Part shown: positions 48,775 through 59,746 of the stretch, one piece after another
Layout: every line of letters starts with the position of its first letter
Numbering within the stretch: the first letter of the stretch is position 1
Assembly (NCBI RefSeq): GCF_032854445.1
Contig: NC_088307.1
Location: 16,196,017-16,260,016 of the forward strand
Source: Liolophura sinensis
Lineage: Eukaryota; Mollusca; Polyplacophora; Chitonida; Chitonidae
Direction: 5' to 3'
Length of the DNA stretch: 64,000 nucleotides
Program-made: the position numbers and the translations under genes
The notes under the pieces: model-generated
The model's input: only the letters and a program-made list of their open reading frames with translations
Told to the model about the DNA's origin: nothing
Database searches by the model: none

Positions 48775-50832
48775 AACATTACGTAGACATAACACCCACA
48801 TATAATAAATGTTCACAATAATTTTGTTTTGAGGAGTTTACAATTCCTTGGCAACTCTTTAATTCAATACAAATATTCTGAAATGGAAAGAATATACTTC
48901 TGTAATTCTTCAACCTTTTTGCACGTTTGCAAGCATATTCTAAAAGCTTTAATCTGTGTAGACCCATAAAATTGTATTTTTTGTGAGGGCATGAAAATAG
49001 CCACTACAACCAATGTAGTTTTGTCTCCAAAATGAAACTATAAATGTGCTTAAATTGCACTGAAAGTTCCTCTTTCGTGTGCCAAACGATTGAGGAATTA
49101 GGGTAGCTCTTTTCAATGTCAATATAGAAAATATCAATACACACTATGATACAAAGTACAGGTTTAGAAGCCTATTATATTCCATACCTATTTATCATCC
49201 TACATGTACATGTGGTCGGCTAGATTATCAAACAAATATCATATAGATTTGTTGTTTTTTTCATGAATATTTGATGAAACTTATTATAATAAAAGCATGA
49301 AAATACTGATAAAATCTAACAGATAATTATTTGCATACATCCAACACTCACAAATGTCAAATTTACTAGGAGTGAATTCAGGTATAATCATCAGTGAGAG
49401 GGATATTTGTTTGTTGTTTAGCACCACTTATATACCTGAGAATGTTTCATTTATATTCATAAAGGACAAATTTCTTTTGAAGGAAACTAGAATATCCTGG
49501 GCAAACTGCTGGCAATTATAAAATATTTTCTGTTAATGAAAATGACAAATGTAACTTGTTTGTCTTTTGCTCATTGATAAAAAAGCATGAGAGTTTATGG
49601 TACTTAAATCTACAAATCAGTCATATATGTATTAGTTTAATGTGTCAGATCACGCTCAAGTGTACTCAACACAAAGACATGAATAATAACTGTCCTGACT
49701 GTAGATTCTAATCAAGGCCGTGTGCATGTAAACCACAGGAAAACTCCACTCCTCCCAAAACAAATTATGTAAATTAGGATACAATGTACAATTACGCCCT
49801 GAATTTCATTTCCAAAGACCTCAATAAATTCACATTTACCTGTGAAAAACATGCACTGACATTACATTGTCTCACTGCCATACTATACACATGCACAAGC
49901 GTTCAAATGAGGCGAAGGGGAAAAAAAAAAAGGCCATCAGGTAGTGTACATCCCACACTCCTAAAGCCTTCGTAGGTTAATTTGCTCACTTTGGTTTCAC
50001 ATAACATCATATTTGTTATTATTTCAGTCGTACTTAATGGCATGTATGCGTGCTTCCACAACTCATCGATTTCCCAAGGCACACTACATCATGTACATGC
50101 CCTCAAAGTAGATCAACAATCCTTCAGCGCTTTCCCTTTAGATCTCGGAGGACAAAGTAAACAGGGGAGAACCCCGGCGGTAACCTTGTTTATACACTCT
50201 TTGGACAACATGATCTGGATGAGAACAGATGAATCTTACATCTCCTTTAATAACGAGGTGCTAGAGCATTTAATTATACATGTGCGGTAAATGACCCAAA
50301 AAATCGGCTTTTTAAAGACATCAAAATGTCATCAAATATTGCTTTTGGAGCTGACATATACATTTTTTCAGTAGGATGTCATCCTACCTTCCAAACAAAC
50401 CTTTAAATACCTTTTTAGGATTCTTCAAATCTGGTAAAATGTTCCAAATGGTCATGTGTGAAATATCAGCTTAATTACCATATATGTAGGCTTGATTCCC
50501 CATGTACATGTTGTATGGTAGATTTGTTCTATTATATATAATGCTATCGACAGGGAGTCTGGAAGGTATTTACAGGTATGTTGATTGTTGTGTGTATGTA
50601 ATCGTTGTGACATATAGCATGTGACATATTTAGCTAATGAGCACATTTTCACAATCGCAGTTGTACCGCATCTCATTAAATGTTAATGTCATACCTTGCA
50701 CTTAGACCCTTAACTACATGTAAGGGAATGGCCCATGAAACGATCACGGAGTTAACAATTTACCTCGCCCAACAACCAATGAACCGACTGATACACTGAC
50801 AGAGGGACTTTCACAGTTGCTTGATTAACCTG
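48775..50832. other. Non-coding stretch
   Basis: A short family-2-like phrase (gaaactagaatatcctgggc) lies near 49484. At 50028 a pyrimidine-rich acceptor (gttattatttcag) opens a frame that crosses to 50290 and has a weak donor at 50154. No recognisable product, so it is not called. Confidence 0.4.
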
Positions 50833-51010
50833 ATGTACAGATACCATATTATACCATATTGCTGGAAGGCAAGTGGCCTTCAACAGTCAATAGACTGTTG
50901 CACATGGCCACAGGAGTGTCCTTGATGTGCTGCTTTATGGTTTCACCATGAAAGGCTCACGTACACATGTGGTAAGAGTGAGGGAATGAGACCACAAATT
51001 CCACTCCCAA
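50833..51010 (-). mobile_element. Degenerate family-2 SINE fragment
   Basis: ccatattgctggaaggcaag, tggccttcaacag, gcacatggccac and, at the right, ccacaaattccactcccaa follow the order of the 39363 copy. The boundaries are uncertain. Confidence 0.45.
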
Positions 51011-54000
51011 TGCTGTGTTTGAAAGTCTTCTTGTGCTTGAATGTTTATTCATTTTACATTAGACTGAAGAAGAGATACAGAACAATACTAATACCGATTC
51101 ACGACTTTCTGTAAAATTTTAAATTCATGACTTTTTCTTTCACAACAATTCGTGACTAAAACATTTATTCATGACTTTTTCCGTGTCCGGGCGTGGTAAG
51201 ATGAAGAACGAGAATGTCAGTGCACACCAAAAGATCAGAGAATTTACTGATCTCAACATATTCACCAATTATAAGCATCCCTGGTATCAATAAACATCAA
51301 TATCCCTGATGGGCTTTGGTCGCAGATCCCGTTGATCTGTTCAGAACAGCACGGACCCATGCAGCACTATATAAACCATATATAGTGTTAGACTGAATGC
51401 AATGGAGCCCAAATTATGCTTCTTTATCTCCATGACTTCAGGCAATCATTCTATTTGTCTATAATATTGGTCATGTTATTTATAAATATGATATATACAG
51501 GATATACAAGAAACAGTTTTTTAAAGACATTTACCAAAATAGCTTCTTTGTGGATGCTTGGGTCATGCGAATGGCTTTAATCTAGATTTCCAATGGCTGG
51601 CTCAACAGTCAGTCCCTTTAATTAAGTATACAGCCTGCAGTGAAGACATCAAAGGTGTTACAACTTTTAAAACAGCTCCATCATGGAAGGGATTAAAGTG
51701 GGGATGCTGGAAGCAGATCCTAATGGAGTTTCCAGGAACTTTATCAATTATGCCATTTCTGAAAATTTCTGATCGTTGAAGGAAAGTATACATAAAATAA
51801 AGAGGTTATTAACAGATATACAATAAGACTAAAAAATGTTTTTCTGATTTTATGGCATAATTTTTTTCTTGTTTAACTGAAACCATAATTTTTGTTTTAG
51901 AGTTCCTGCTCAATTATCCTTTAAGACAAGCAATACAATAAATACAGTGAAACACTTCTGTACATGTATGAAGGTCTTTTCATGCATATTTCATGTTAGG
52001 ATGAAGAACAAATACAAAACAGTTGGCTATCTCAACATGTCACAACCACGCATTTGTTATGGAAAGGATATATAAATGTGAATTAATAAATTTTTTGATT
52101 TCAGAGGTTATCTGTACCTCTACGTGTGAATAAGGCCATGAGCCACAAACCATGCAGATACCTCAGGCTGCCAAGTACAGCGAGATAATTCAAACCTGAC
52201 CCAAATTCTAAATCTTCATCCCACCCAGAAACAAAGTTAAAATTTTAAAATATAGAAACTGAGTGGTTTAAAAACTTCAGTCACCTACAGTATAAATTTG
52301 ATTCACAAATTCCTGCGTGTACAAAGCCCAGCCAGAATGATTTCATTCCAACTGTACACTGCTATTTAGACTAACAAAGCCAGCATTGTGCTAAGAGAGA
52401 GATCTCGAAAGAAAGTGATAAACCGCCCATAAACTTGAAACACTGCCAGAAAGTTGCCAAGAGATGGAGTTGCCGACGGTATTTATGGTGAGTTTGCTTG
52501 GAACGATGCCAGCATATGAAGCTATGCCAAACTGAATCTAATCTCAATACTTCAAACTTGACAAAGACCTGCAATTTTTCTTCCCACCAAAAGACAAATA
52601 CCACCCTCAATAGCTCTTTAATAATATATAATGTAAGCGTCTTATTCTGCAGGCTGCCGGAGTGCTTGTAGCAACAATGCCAGAATTATACCTCTGTGAA
52701 AATGTACCTTGACTGAGCTATTTATTGGAATTATTGGAATCGAAATTTGAAACAATGTGCCTTCTTGTCTGAAGAGAAAATCACACGAGATTTCTCAAAA
52801 TAATCCTATGAGGTACAGAAATAAAGCAAATAAGCAAACAAATAAAGCTGCGATCACCATTATTTCATTTTGCAAACAGAAGTCCTCTCATTAAACTGAC
52901 CCTGCATTAAGCTATCATATTCATAATGCAGCCTCACTGAAACATCATGTTCAGGACACCTGACCTGACTTCCTTCTTGTGCATGGGTACAACATGCTGA
53001 CTGACCAACAGAAGATCTTAAAACAGTTTTAAAAGGGAGAGGAAGTAGTTTTCGATTCATGTTTTGCGCAGGCCATCATGTTTTTACGGGAAAGACGTAA
53101 TTGTCCGTTACTTTTGAATCACAATCTGAGTGCCTTATTGTAACGTTCGTCATTTTCAAACTGTATCTAATACCGCTTAACCTGAGGCTAGGGGCCGTAA
53201 AGGTAGCCATGCTCATTACATCTGCATGATGCCTTCATGAACAGTTGCAATCAAAGCACGACCGAGATACTTGTTTAATTATTATTTGACCTGGAACTCA
53301 TTCATGGACAAGGAATTTGAACTTTGATATGGACTTCATGACTGTAATATCCACTGTCCGCCCGGCATCATTGAAAACTGATGACCGCTTCTCTCTTGTG
53401 TGTTACCGGCTTTATTTCCTATTTGCATAATTTCTTACATACATTTGTCTTTGGGAGCTAGTGTTAAATGTTGTTTTGGAATTGGATCTTGTGATTATCG
53501 ACTTGGGACACCCTTTACGGACTACAAATGGTATATGAATGTCAGACATGACGCTTATATCAACTATTAATACTTTTAATGCAGTGCAGTCTATTGTTCT
53601 AAGACCACTGTAAATTCACTTTAATAAAGGTTGTATAATTTATGAATATCAATTGATTAATATTTTGAGTGAACGGGAATTAAACCCACATCAGTTGTAG
53701 TCATCAGCCATTTGTGGCAAGATAATGTCAGAACCAGGAAACAGCTATGGCTTTTGACGGAAAAAACACCAAAAATTCTATCACCGTGACATATGGTGTA
53801 CGTGTGCATGAGAGAATCACTGCAACTATAACCATGTGACTGTAATGTCAAGGCCCTGTCAAGTATATGTACCACAACATAGAAGTTAAGCCCCAGGGCT
53901 TGCTGCTCGCACCCTTAACCTAAGCTGGACTTTGCATGCCCTGTTGTTAATATCATAAATCAACACACGCACATAAACACACATAAGGATATGCCTTTCT

Positions 54001-55362
54001 TTAACTTACCTGCCAATAAAACTCAAACAAGAGGGGTTAAAGAACTGTACTTCATGAATAAGTTCAAATCTTGTATATAGGTGAGGTGAGGGGGGGGGGG
54101 AGGGGGGAGATTTGACAGGGAGGGAAATTGGAGGGAGGGGGACGTGTCCAGGGGAGAATATGTTCTACCCAGGCCACCTACATGTAACTGGTCAGTGGGG
54201 AGTATCCCTGTCTAGCACACAGAATTAAGCACCAGTCAACCAGACAGTGGGTGCCAAACAGCCTCCCGGCTGCATTACTGTTTCAATGACAACTCACATT
54301 AGCAAAATCACATGGCGTCTAATCCTGCATTGAACTTTACCGCAGAGATTACACCGGATGGCTGGTTAAAGCTTCCATCAAATTATTCCATCTCACAGGT
54401 ATAACGGCCCCAAGGATTTAGTTACGCAAACACACGATCTTTCATCCACTTCAGTGGCCATGTCAACGACTGGAGCATGTACAAATGGAATCCAATGTTG
54501 AGCAATTCATTATACGCTGTACACAGGGAATTGAACAGAAGCGACCAGGAAGGAAATTAGCATCCGAATCTCTTTTTCAGTCATTCTTATAAATAAATAT
54601 GTTGCAAGGAAATGATTCTACCAATGGCATACTGATTACTAACAGCTTCTGGGATTTTTTTATTAATTTTAAAAAGGGAGATAGGTTCTAAAATGCATGC
54701 ATCAAGTTAAAACATATATCTGAAACTTCACCCGATGTACATGTTTCAATGTGTACCTGGCAATCTATAGATTTTAAGCAATCCAATTACTTCATACAGA
54801 AAATACAATCATGACAAATTTACGCACCAATATCCTGCAATTTTGCTACAAACATTTAATTTACCTGCCTCAAAGTCCCCTGATTAAAAAAAGAAAGATC
54901 ACTCTTTTAAATCTGAGTAGAAATCTGATTAGCCAATGAATATTTATGAAAACAAATGCAATATTGAAACATAATGCTGCAAAATTAATCAGCATAAAAG
55001 CATGCTTAAGCAACATAATACTGTACGTAGGAAGCGTTTAACTTAGGTTTTGTCGCGAAACACTCCATCCTGGACTCATCCAAAAAACACAGACTTAAGC
55101 AATTTACTGGACTTGGGAAGTTTCGTAAAACCGGGCCCAGATGACACTGACCATCAAAGGCCTAGGCTATAAAACACGTTCTGACACACAGCATATGGTA
55201 TCCTTGAGAAACAACAACAGACAAGAACACTGGCCTGATGTTAAACAATGTAAATAAATTGAGGGAGTGAATTCAGGGAAAAGATAGACACTAGGATGAA
55301 AAAAAGGAAACTATACAGCACAACCATAAGTCATTCTGAACATTTTTCTGATGTATTTTTCG
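51011..55362. other. Long non-coding stretch
   Basis: About 4.3 kb without SINEs or tandem arrays except the G-rich tract at 54081. The segment around 52380-52490 has open frames on both strands and a donor-like atg|gtgagt, but no acceptor. I do not call a gene. Confidence 0.45.
54081..54154 (+). other. G-rich tract with quadruplex potential
   Basis: Runs of G separated by short loops (gtgaggtgag, then runs of ten and six G, then gggaggg, ggagggagggg and gggg) give more than four G-triplets on the plus strand. This satisfies the usual G-quadruplex pattern. Confidence 0.75.
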
Positions 55363-55374
55363 TATAAATTAAGA

Positions 55375-55647
55375 TTTTTTATTTATTTATTTATCTGATT
55401 GGTGCTTTACACTGTACTCTAGAATATTTCACATATACGATGGCGGCCAGCATTATGGTGGGTGGAAATCGTGCACAGCCCGGGGGAAACCCACGACCAT
55501 CCGCAGGTTGCTGACGGACCTTCCCACGTACGGCCGGAGAGGAAGCCAGCACGAGCTGGACTTGAACTCACAGCGACCACAATGGTGAGAGACTCCTGGG
55601 TCATTACGCTGCGCTAGCGCTCTAACCAACTAAGCCACGGCGGCCCT
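55375..55647 (-). mobile_element. Full-length family-1 SINE with 12-bp target-site duplication
   Basis: tataaattaaga lies at 55363-55374 and 55648-55659. Tail complement ttatttatttatttatctg, complete central domain, B box (complement of gagttcaagtcc), and head to gggccgccgtggcttagttg on the minus strand. The GC-rich hairpin block is partly changed (cgtgcacagcccggg). A good reference copy. Confidence 0.98.
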
Positions 55648-55659
55648 TATAAATTAAGA

Positions 55660-58086
55660 GGACAGATCTCATGCCGGTGAATTATGAATTCAGGGTTTCA
55701 TTCATAATCAAAAGTTTAATGAGGTTTCCATGCCAATTCATGCGAGAATGAATCTATTCAATGTTGTGCTGCACATATAGAAAACATGCAATGACTCCCT
55801 TGTATATATACACAATGTCGGCATACAGCTCTGTTGTCAGCTGCTGATGGAGACAGAATGTCTGGCTAGCCTCCTTGTCAGCCACTGAGGAGATCAGACT
55901 GGGCTGACTGGGACAGAATATCTGGCTTGCCCTGAATGGGGAGGGCATTATTTTTGGATGTGACTTTTGGTCAGTTGTGATTAATTTTCATTGCAAGATC
56001 TGGTCCAAATCTAGTATAGCAAACGGACTTCAATGAATTAACATACACCTCCACAGTGAATTACTAACAACTTTCAAGGGGCAGACTGAATTAGTTTATA
56101 CATACGCAAACGGATTATATTTATTTCCTTTTCCTTAGGCATTTCAGTGAATTAAACCACCCCAAAAAGGGTTAAATTGGGTGTATTTAAGTGATTTCAA
56201 AACCACTACAGATGTCGAAATATACATCTGTGGTTGGATTGGGTCTACAGCTGTAGAGATTAACAGGTCCCTTGATTGTGATGCTGACTCGGCATCTGTT
56301 TATATTTGAATACTTGGTCACTTTTATGGATTGACACCAATGCTTCTGATAAGTAGCATACAGGCGTAAATATGCTTCTAAAATTAAAACAGAGCATACC
56401 GTATACGCCCGAATATTTGTGTGTATGCCTAAATTCCTGAAAGCCTAGCCGCACACCCTCCCAAACGTCTGATTTCCATTCCTCACAAATCAGTAGTTCA
56501 CAGCGTTAAAGTATCATTGAGGGTCCAGTTCCTGACATATACATCATGTAACTAGGATTTCGTGAAGCCAGAAGCTCATGCAATGGAATAAAAAATATCA
56601 TGAGAACAGCTAGCAACATATGCACAGAAACACCTCAGATTTATACTCTATACTATCAATAATTAAAACACAAAATAATAAATTCTTGTCTTCTAATGTA
56701 GGCCCCACATTTGGATTTAGTCTCTTGCTAATGATCAAGAACTGTTTTATCATCTTTTGAATCAAAGACGGTGGTTGTTCTCAAGTTTGTTCAGGACAAG
56801 AAATGTTTAGAGAGGTAAAAGAAAATTTACCTGTCGCATCAGGCAGGTTATCATAGGAAAAATAATACTGCAACCCCTGCTACCAAAGCACAAGGAATAA
56901 AAAAGTACGGAATACAATTGTCAGTGATTGAGAAATAAACCTAAACAGGTTGATGCGGAATAAATGTGTTACCTTCATTCAAATTCATTCCTCTTGCAGA
57001 AGAGCTGAAATAATTACTTTCTTCTAGAATGTTTCTGGCCAATTTACATGTAAGCCTACATCTACTTGTATACTGGGTAGTCCTACATAACTACAACGGA
57101 AAGGAAAGAATCTCTGCGCACGTCCGCCTACGTTTACATGTATGCACATGTAAGCCCGTCTTAACTTCACCCTCTTTCACTCGATCAACTTTATATTTTC
57201 CAGGTGTATTACTGAAGACCCGAAATAGTGAAGTGTTGAGTACTTGAATAAAAATTTGGTCTGCAGTACAGTGTACTTGGAAAATCGGAAGTCACGCACT
57301 CCCTCTCTTTCAAAGTCGGCAGTACCATACTAACTCTGATATAGAATTATCTGAAGTACTGTTGATACCTAAATCTCCACACAATGAATGCTGCTATTAG
57401 ATCCTTAGAGCTTACACTGGTAAGGTGTAATAATGTCTGAGTGTACTGGTATGCAAATTAACGGTGTGAAAATGGATTTTATTCCTACATACCCAGCGTA
57501 AGCAAACGGTAAGTCATGCATGTTCGATGCAGAAAGCTATAGCCCATCCAAAATCTACATGGTTTTGTGGAGTTTTTATTAAATCTACCTGACCTTTCGT
57601 GTTGCGTAAGTATTTCAAAATCATTAATAAACAGGACTGTACACTCTTATTTTGCAGAAAATCACAAAATATGTATGTACATCTAGGCCTACAGTATAGC
57701 CTATGAACTGAACGAAGAACTTCAACATTGTTTCAAATACATAATCTTCGCTGCAAATTTAGCAGTTTTTGCAAGAAAGGTTTGCTTCGTCAAGAGACTG
57801 GTATCATGCTGGCAAACATATTTTTGTAGTTGTGTTGACAAGCTGGTACATGTTCACCCAATATGATGTAACATCAGTTTGAGAGAAATTAAAAGAATTG
57901 CTTCGGGAAGTTGTAAAATATCATCCATGTCAACAAAGTGTTTTTTTTTTTTTTTTAAATCAGCAAGCGTAAAACTTTGTTTAGAGAGTAAAATGTTCAG
58001 TTGTATGAACAGACTGTAACAAAAGTTGTTGTCCTTGTGGCTGGGTGAAGCTTGCAGCTGTTAGGCAGCCAATTTTCATCCTTCAG
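55660..58086. other. Non-coding stretch
   Basis: AT-rich, with a poly-T run near 57940. The short frames here show no coding features. Donor-like gtaagt words near 57510 and 57604 have no matching exon. Confidence 0.45.
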
Positions 58087-58212
58087 CAGAGAGACGACTT
58101 GGCCATGCAGAAACGGATAAGGGAGCAGTCCAGCCTATTGGAAGTGCAACACGGCAGGCATGTCCTACAGCTCAAGGCATATCCATGCACTGGACACGGC
58201 TGTCCATTCTGA
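58087..58212 (+). CDS. Candidate terminal coding exon, unidentified gene
   Basis: A good acceptor, a pyrimidine-rich run ending in ttttcatccttcag, lies directly before 58087. From there 41 codons run to a TGA at 58210. The residues look like real protein: a charged, probably helical start (QRDDLAMQKRIREQSSLLEV) followed by a cysteine-containing end (YPCTGHGCPF). The patch is GC-richer than its surroundings. The upstream extension of the frame past the acceptor is less protein-like. There is no family match, and no clear AATAAA follows within about 400 bp (an ATTAAA lies near 58601). The frame is short enough to be chance. Confidence 0.25.
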   Translation, partial: QRDDLAMQKRIREQSSLLEVQHGRHVLQLKAYPCTGHGCPF

Positions 58213-59453
58213 CATTTGAGCTCTTCCCTTAACCAAACCTGTTCAAGCTAATCAATCACCAATCAAAATCAGCAAAATCTAATGGAGTCATATCCTGGCT
58301 GTTACATGGTTTCACATTTAGTTTGTCCTGGGGCCCGGATATGGCTGTCGGGGGCAGGGTTTAAAAGCTAGCCTCTCTCAACCTTAAGATAGGGACATCT
58401 GCATGCAGAAAGCATCCTCGGACTTAAGATCAATCCTCTTTTAATCATGGAGAAATCTGCGAGCTATGGAAGATTGGAGAAATTCTACAGGGAAATGAGA
58501 CTGCAAGCTGCAGTGAACCAGACCTGTCCACAGAGAGCTCAAATCATACCAATTCAACTAGTCATTGAACCAGCACTTCCATGCTTGGGCATCAGGACAA
58601 TTAAATGACAAGATTCATACACCTAGCTATTATAAGACTTCTGGATAGGCGAGTCTAAAACACCATATTTGTAACACAAACACAGTGAAGACATATTACA
58701 GAAGGTGCCGCCACCCAAAATCATTGCCAGATAATTTGTCACAGCTAAAAACCATACCGGTGCTGACCCACATGACCAAAGCCTGATGAAAAAGCCTGAA
58801 ATAGCAGTGACTGTGGTTGGGCTATTTCATGGTTGGCTGACTACAAGCTCACATGACTTTCGCAGTACTCTGGCACCATTCTCAAATGGTTGTTTGTGCG
58901 ATAGTAGAACACAGACACATGACAGATGTTCACAGAGCAATCTTCAATGTCATGAATATGGCTTATCAAAAGATTAGCGGAAGAATTTGAATATTGCTTT
59001 CAAACCCATGTGCATGTACGGATCTGGTTAAAATTAAGGAGCAGCCAGACCATGCAGTAAACAAAACAGACAGGTCAGAATAGCTTAATTATACTTTTCA
59101 GGAATGATGTTACAATGATGTGATCCGAATGTCAAAATTTCACAACATAAAGAGTAACTGCACAAACCGATTAAAAGAAAGGAAAGTGATTATCAGATTT
59201 ATTGAAACACTTGGGAGATGATATTGTAATTCTTGATGTTTGTTATTCTCGATCTTTCAACAACGACTGAAGTTTTAACATGTTCAATGTGGTGATGAGC
59301 TCATTCAGTGTCATTAAAATAGTACTGCATTAATCTATGAAATTTTATTGGTACTTTTTCGTTTAAATTCATATAACTCATATATCACAATCATAGCATG
59401 TTACATATAGTCCATATGTGAAAAATTTACTATAGTTATCTCCAGCTTCAGAC
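58213..59453. other. Non-coding stretch
   Basis: Contains a patch with ctaatcaatcaccaatcaaa at 58248-58267. No repeat or supported frame is seen. Confidence 0.45.
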
Positions 59454-59466
59454 TCATAGCTGTATA

Positions 59467-59733
59467 GTGGCCTCCGTGGCTCAGTCGGTTAGCACGCTAG
59501 CGCAGCATAATGACCCAGGAGTCTCTCACCAATGCGGTGGATGTGAGTTCAAGTCCAGCTCATGCTGGCTTTCTCTTCGGATGTACGTGGGAAGATCTGC
59601 CAGCAACCTGTGGATGGTCGTGGATTTCCCCCCGAGCTCTGCCCAGTTTCCTCACACCATAATGTTGGCCGCCGTCGTATAAGTGAAATATTCTTGAGTA
59701 CGGCGTAAAACACCAATCAAATAAATAAATAAA
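59467..59733 (+). mobile_element. Full-length family-1 SINE with 13-bp target-site duplication
   Basis: tcatagctgtata flanks the copy at 59454-59466 and 59734-59746. A box tggctcagtcgg at 59477-59488, B box gttcaagtcc at 59547-59556, complete central domain and a clean aaataaataaataaa tail. It is the best-preserved copy here and a natural reference for the family. The internal Pol III promoter boxes are intact. Confidence 0.98.
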
Positions 59734-59746
59734 TCATAGCTGTATA

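Noticed and set aside
50028-50290. Acceptor-like gttattatttcag followed by an open frame
   Set aside because: The donor match is weak (aaa|gtaaac), there is no recognisable product, and composition is ordinary.
52380-52610. Exon on either strand ending at atg|gtgagt
   Set aside because: Overlapping open frames on both strands, no acceptor, no recognisable product.
59467-59560. tRNA gene
   Set aside because: A and B boxes are present but too far apart, there is no cloverleaf, and the sequence continues into a SINE body with a target-site duplication.
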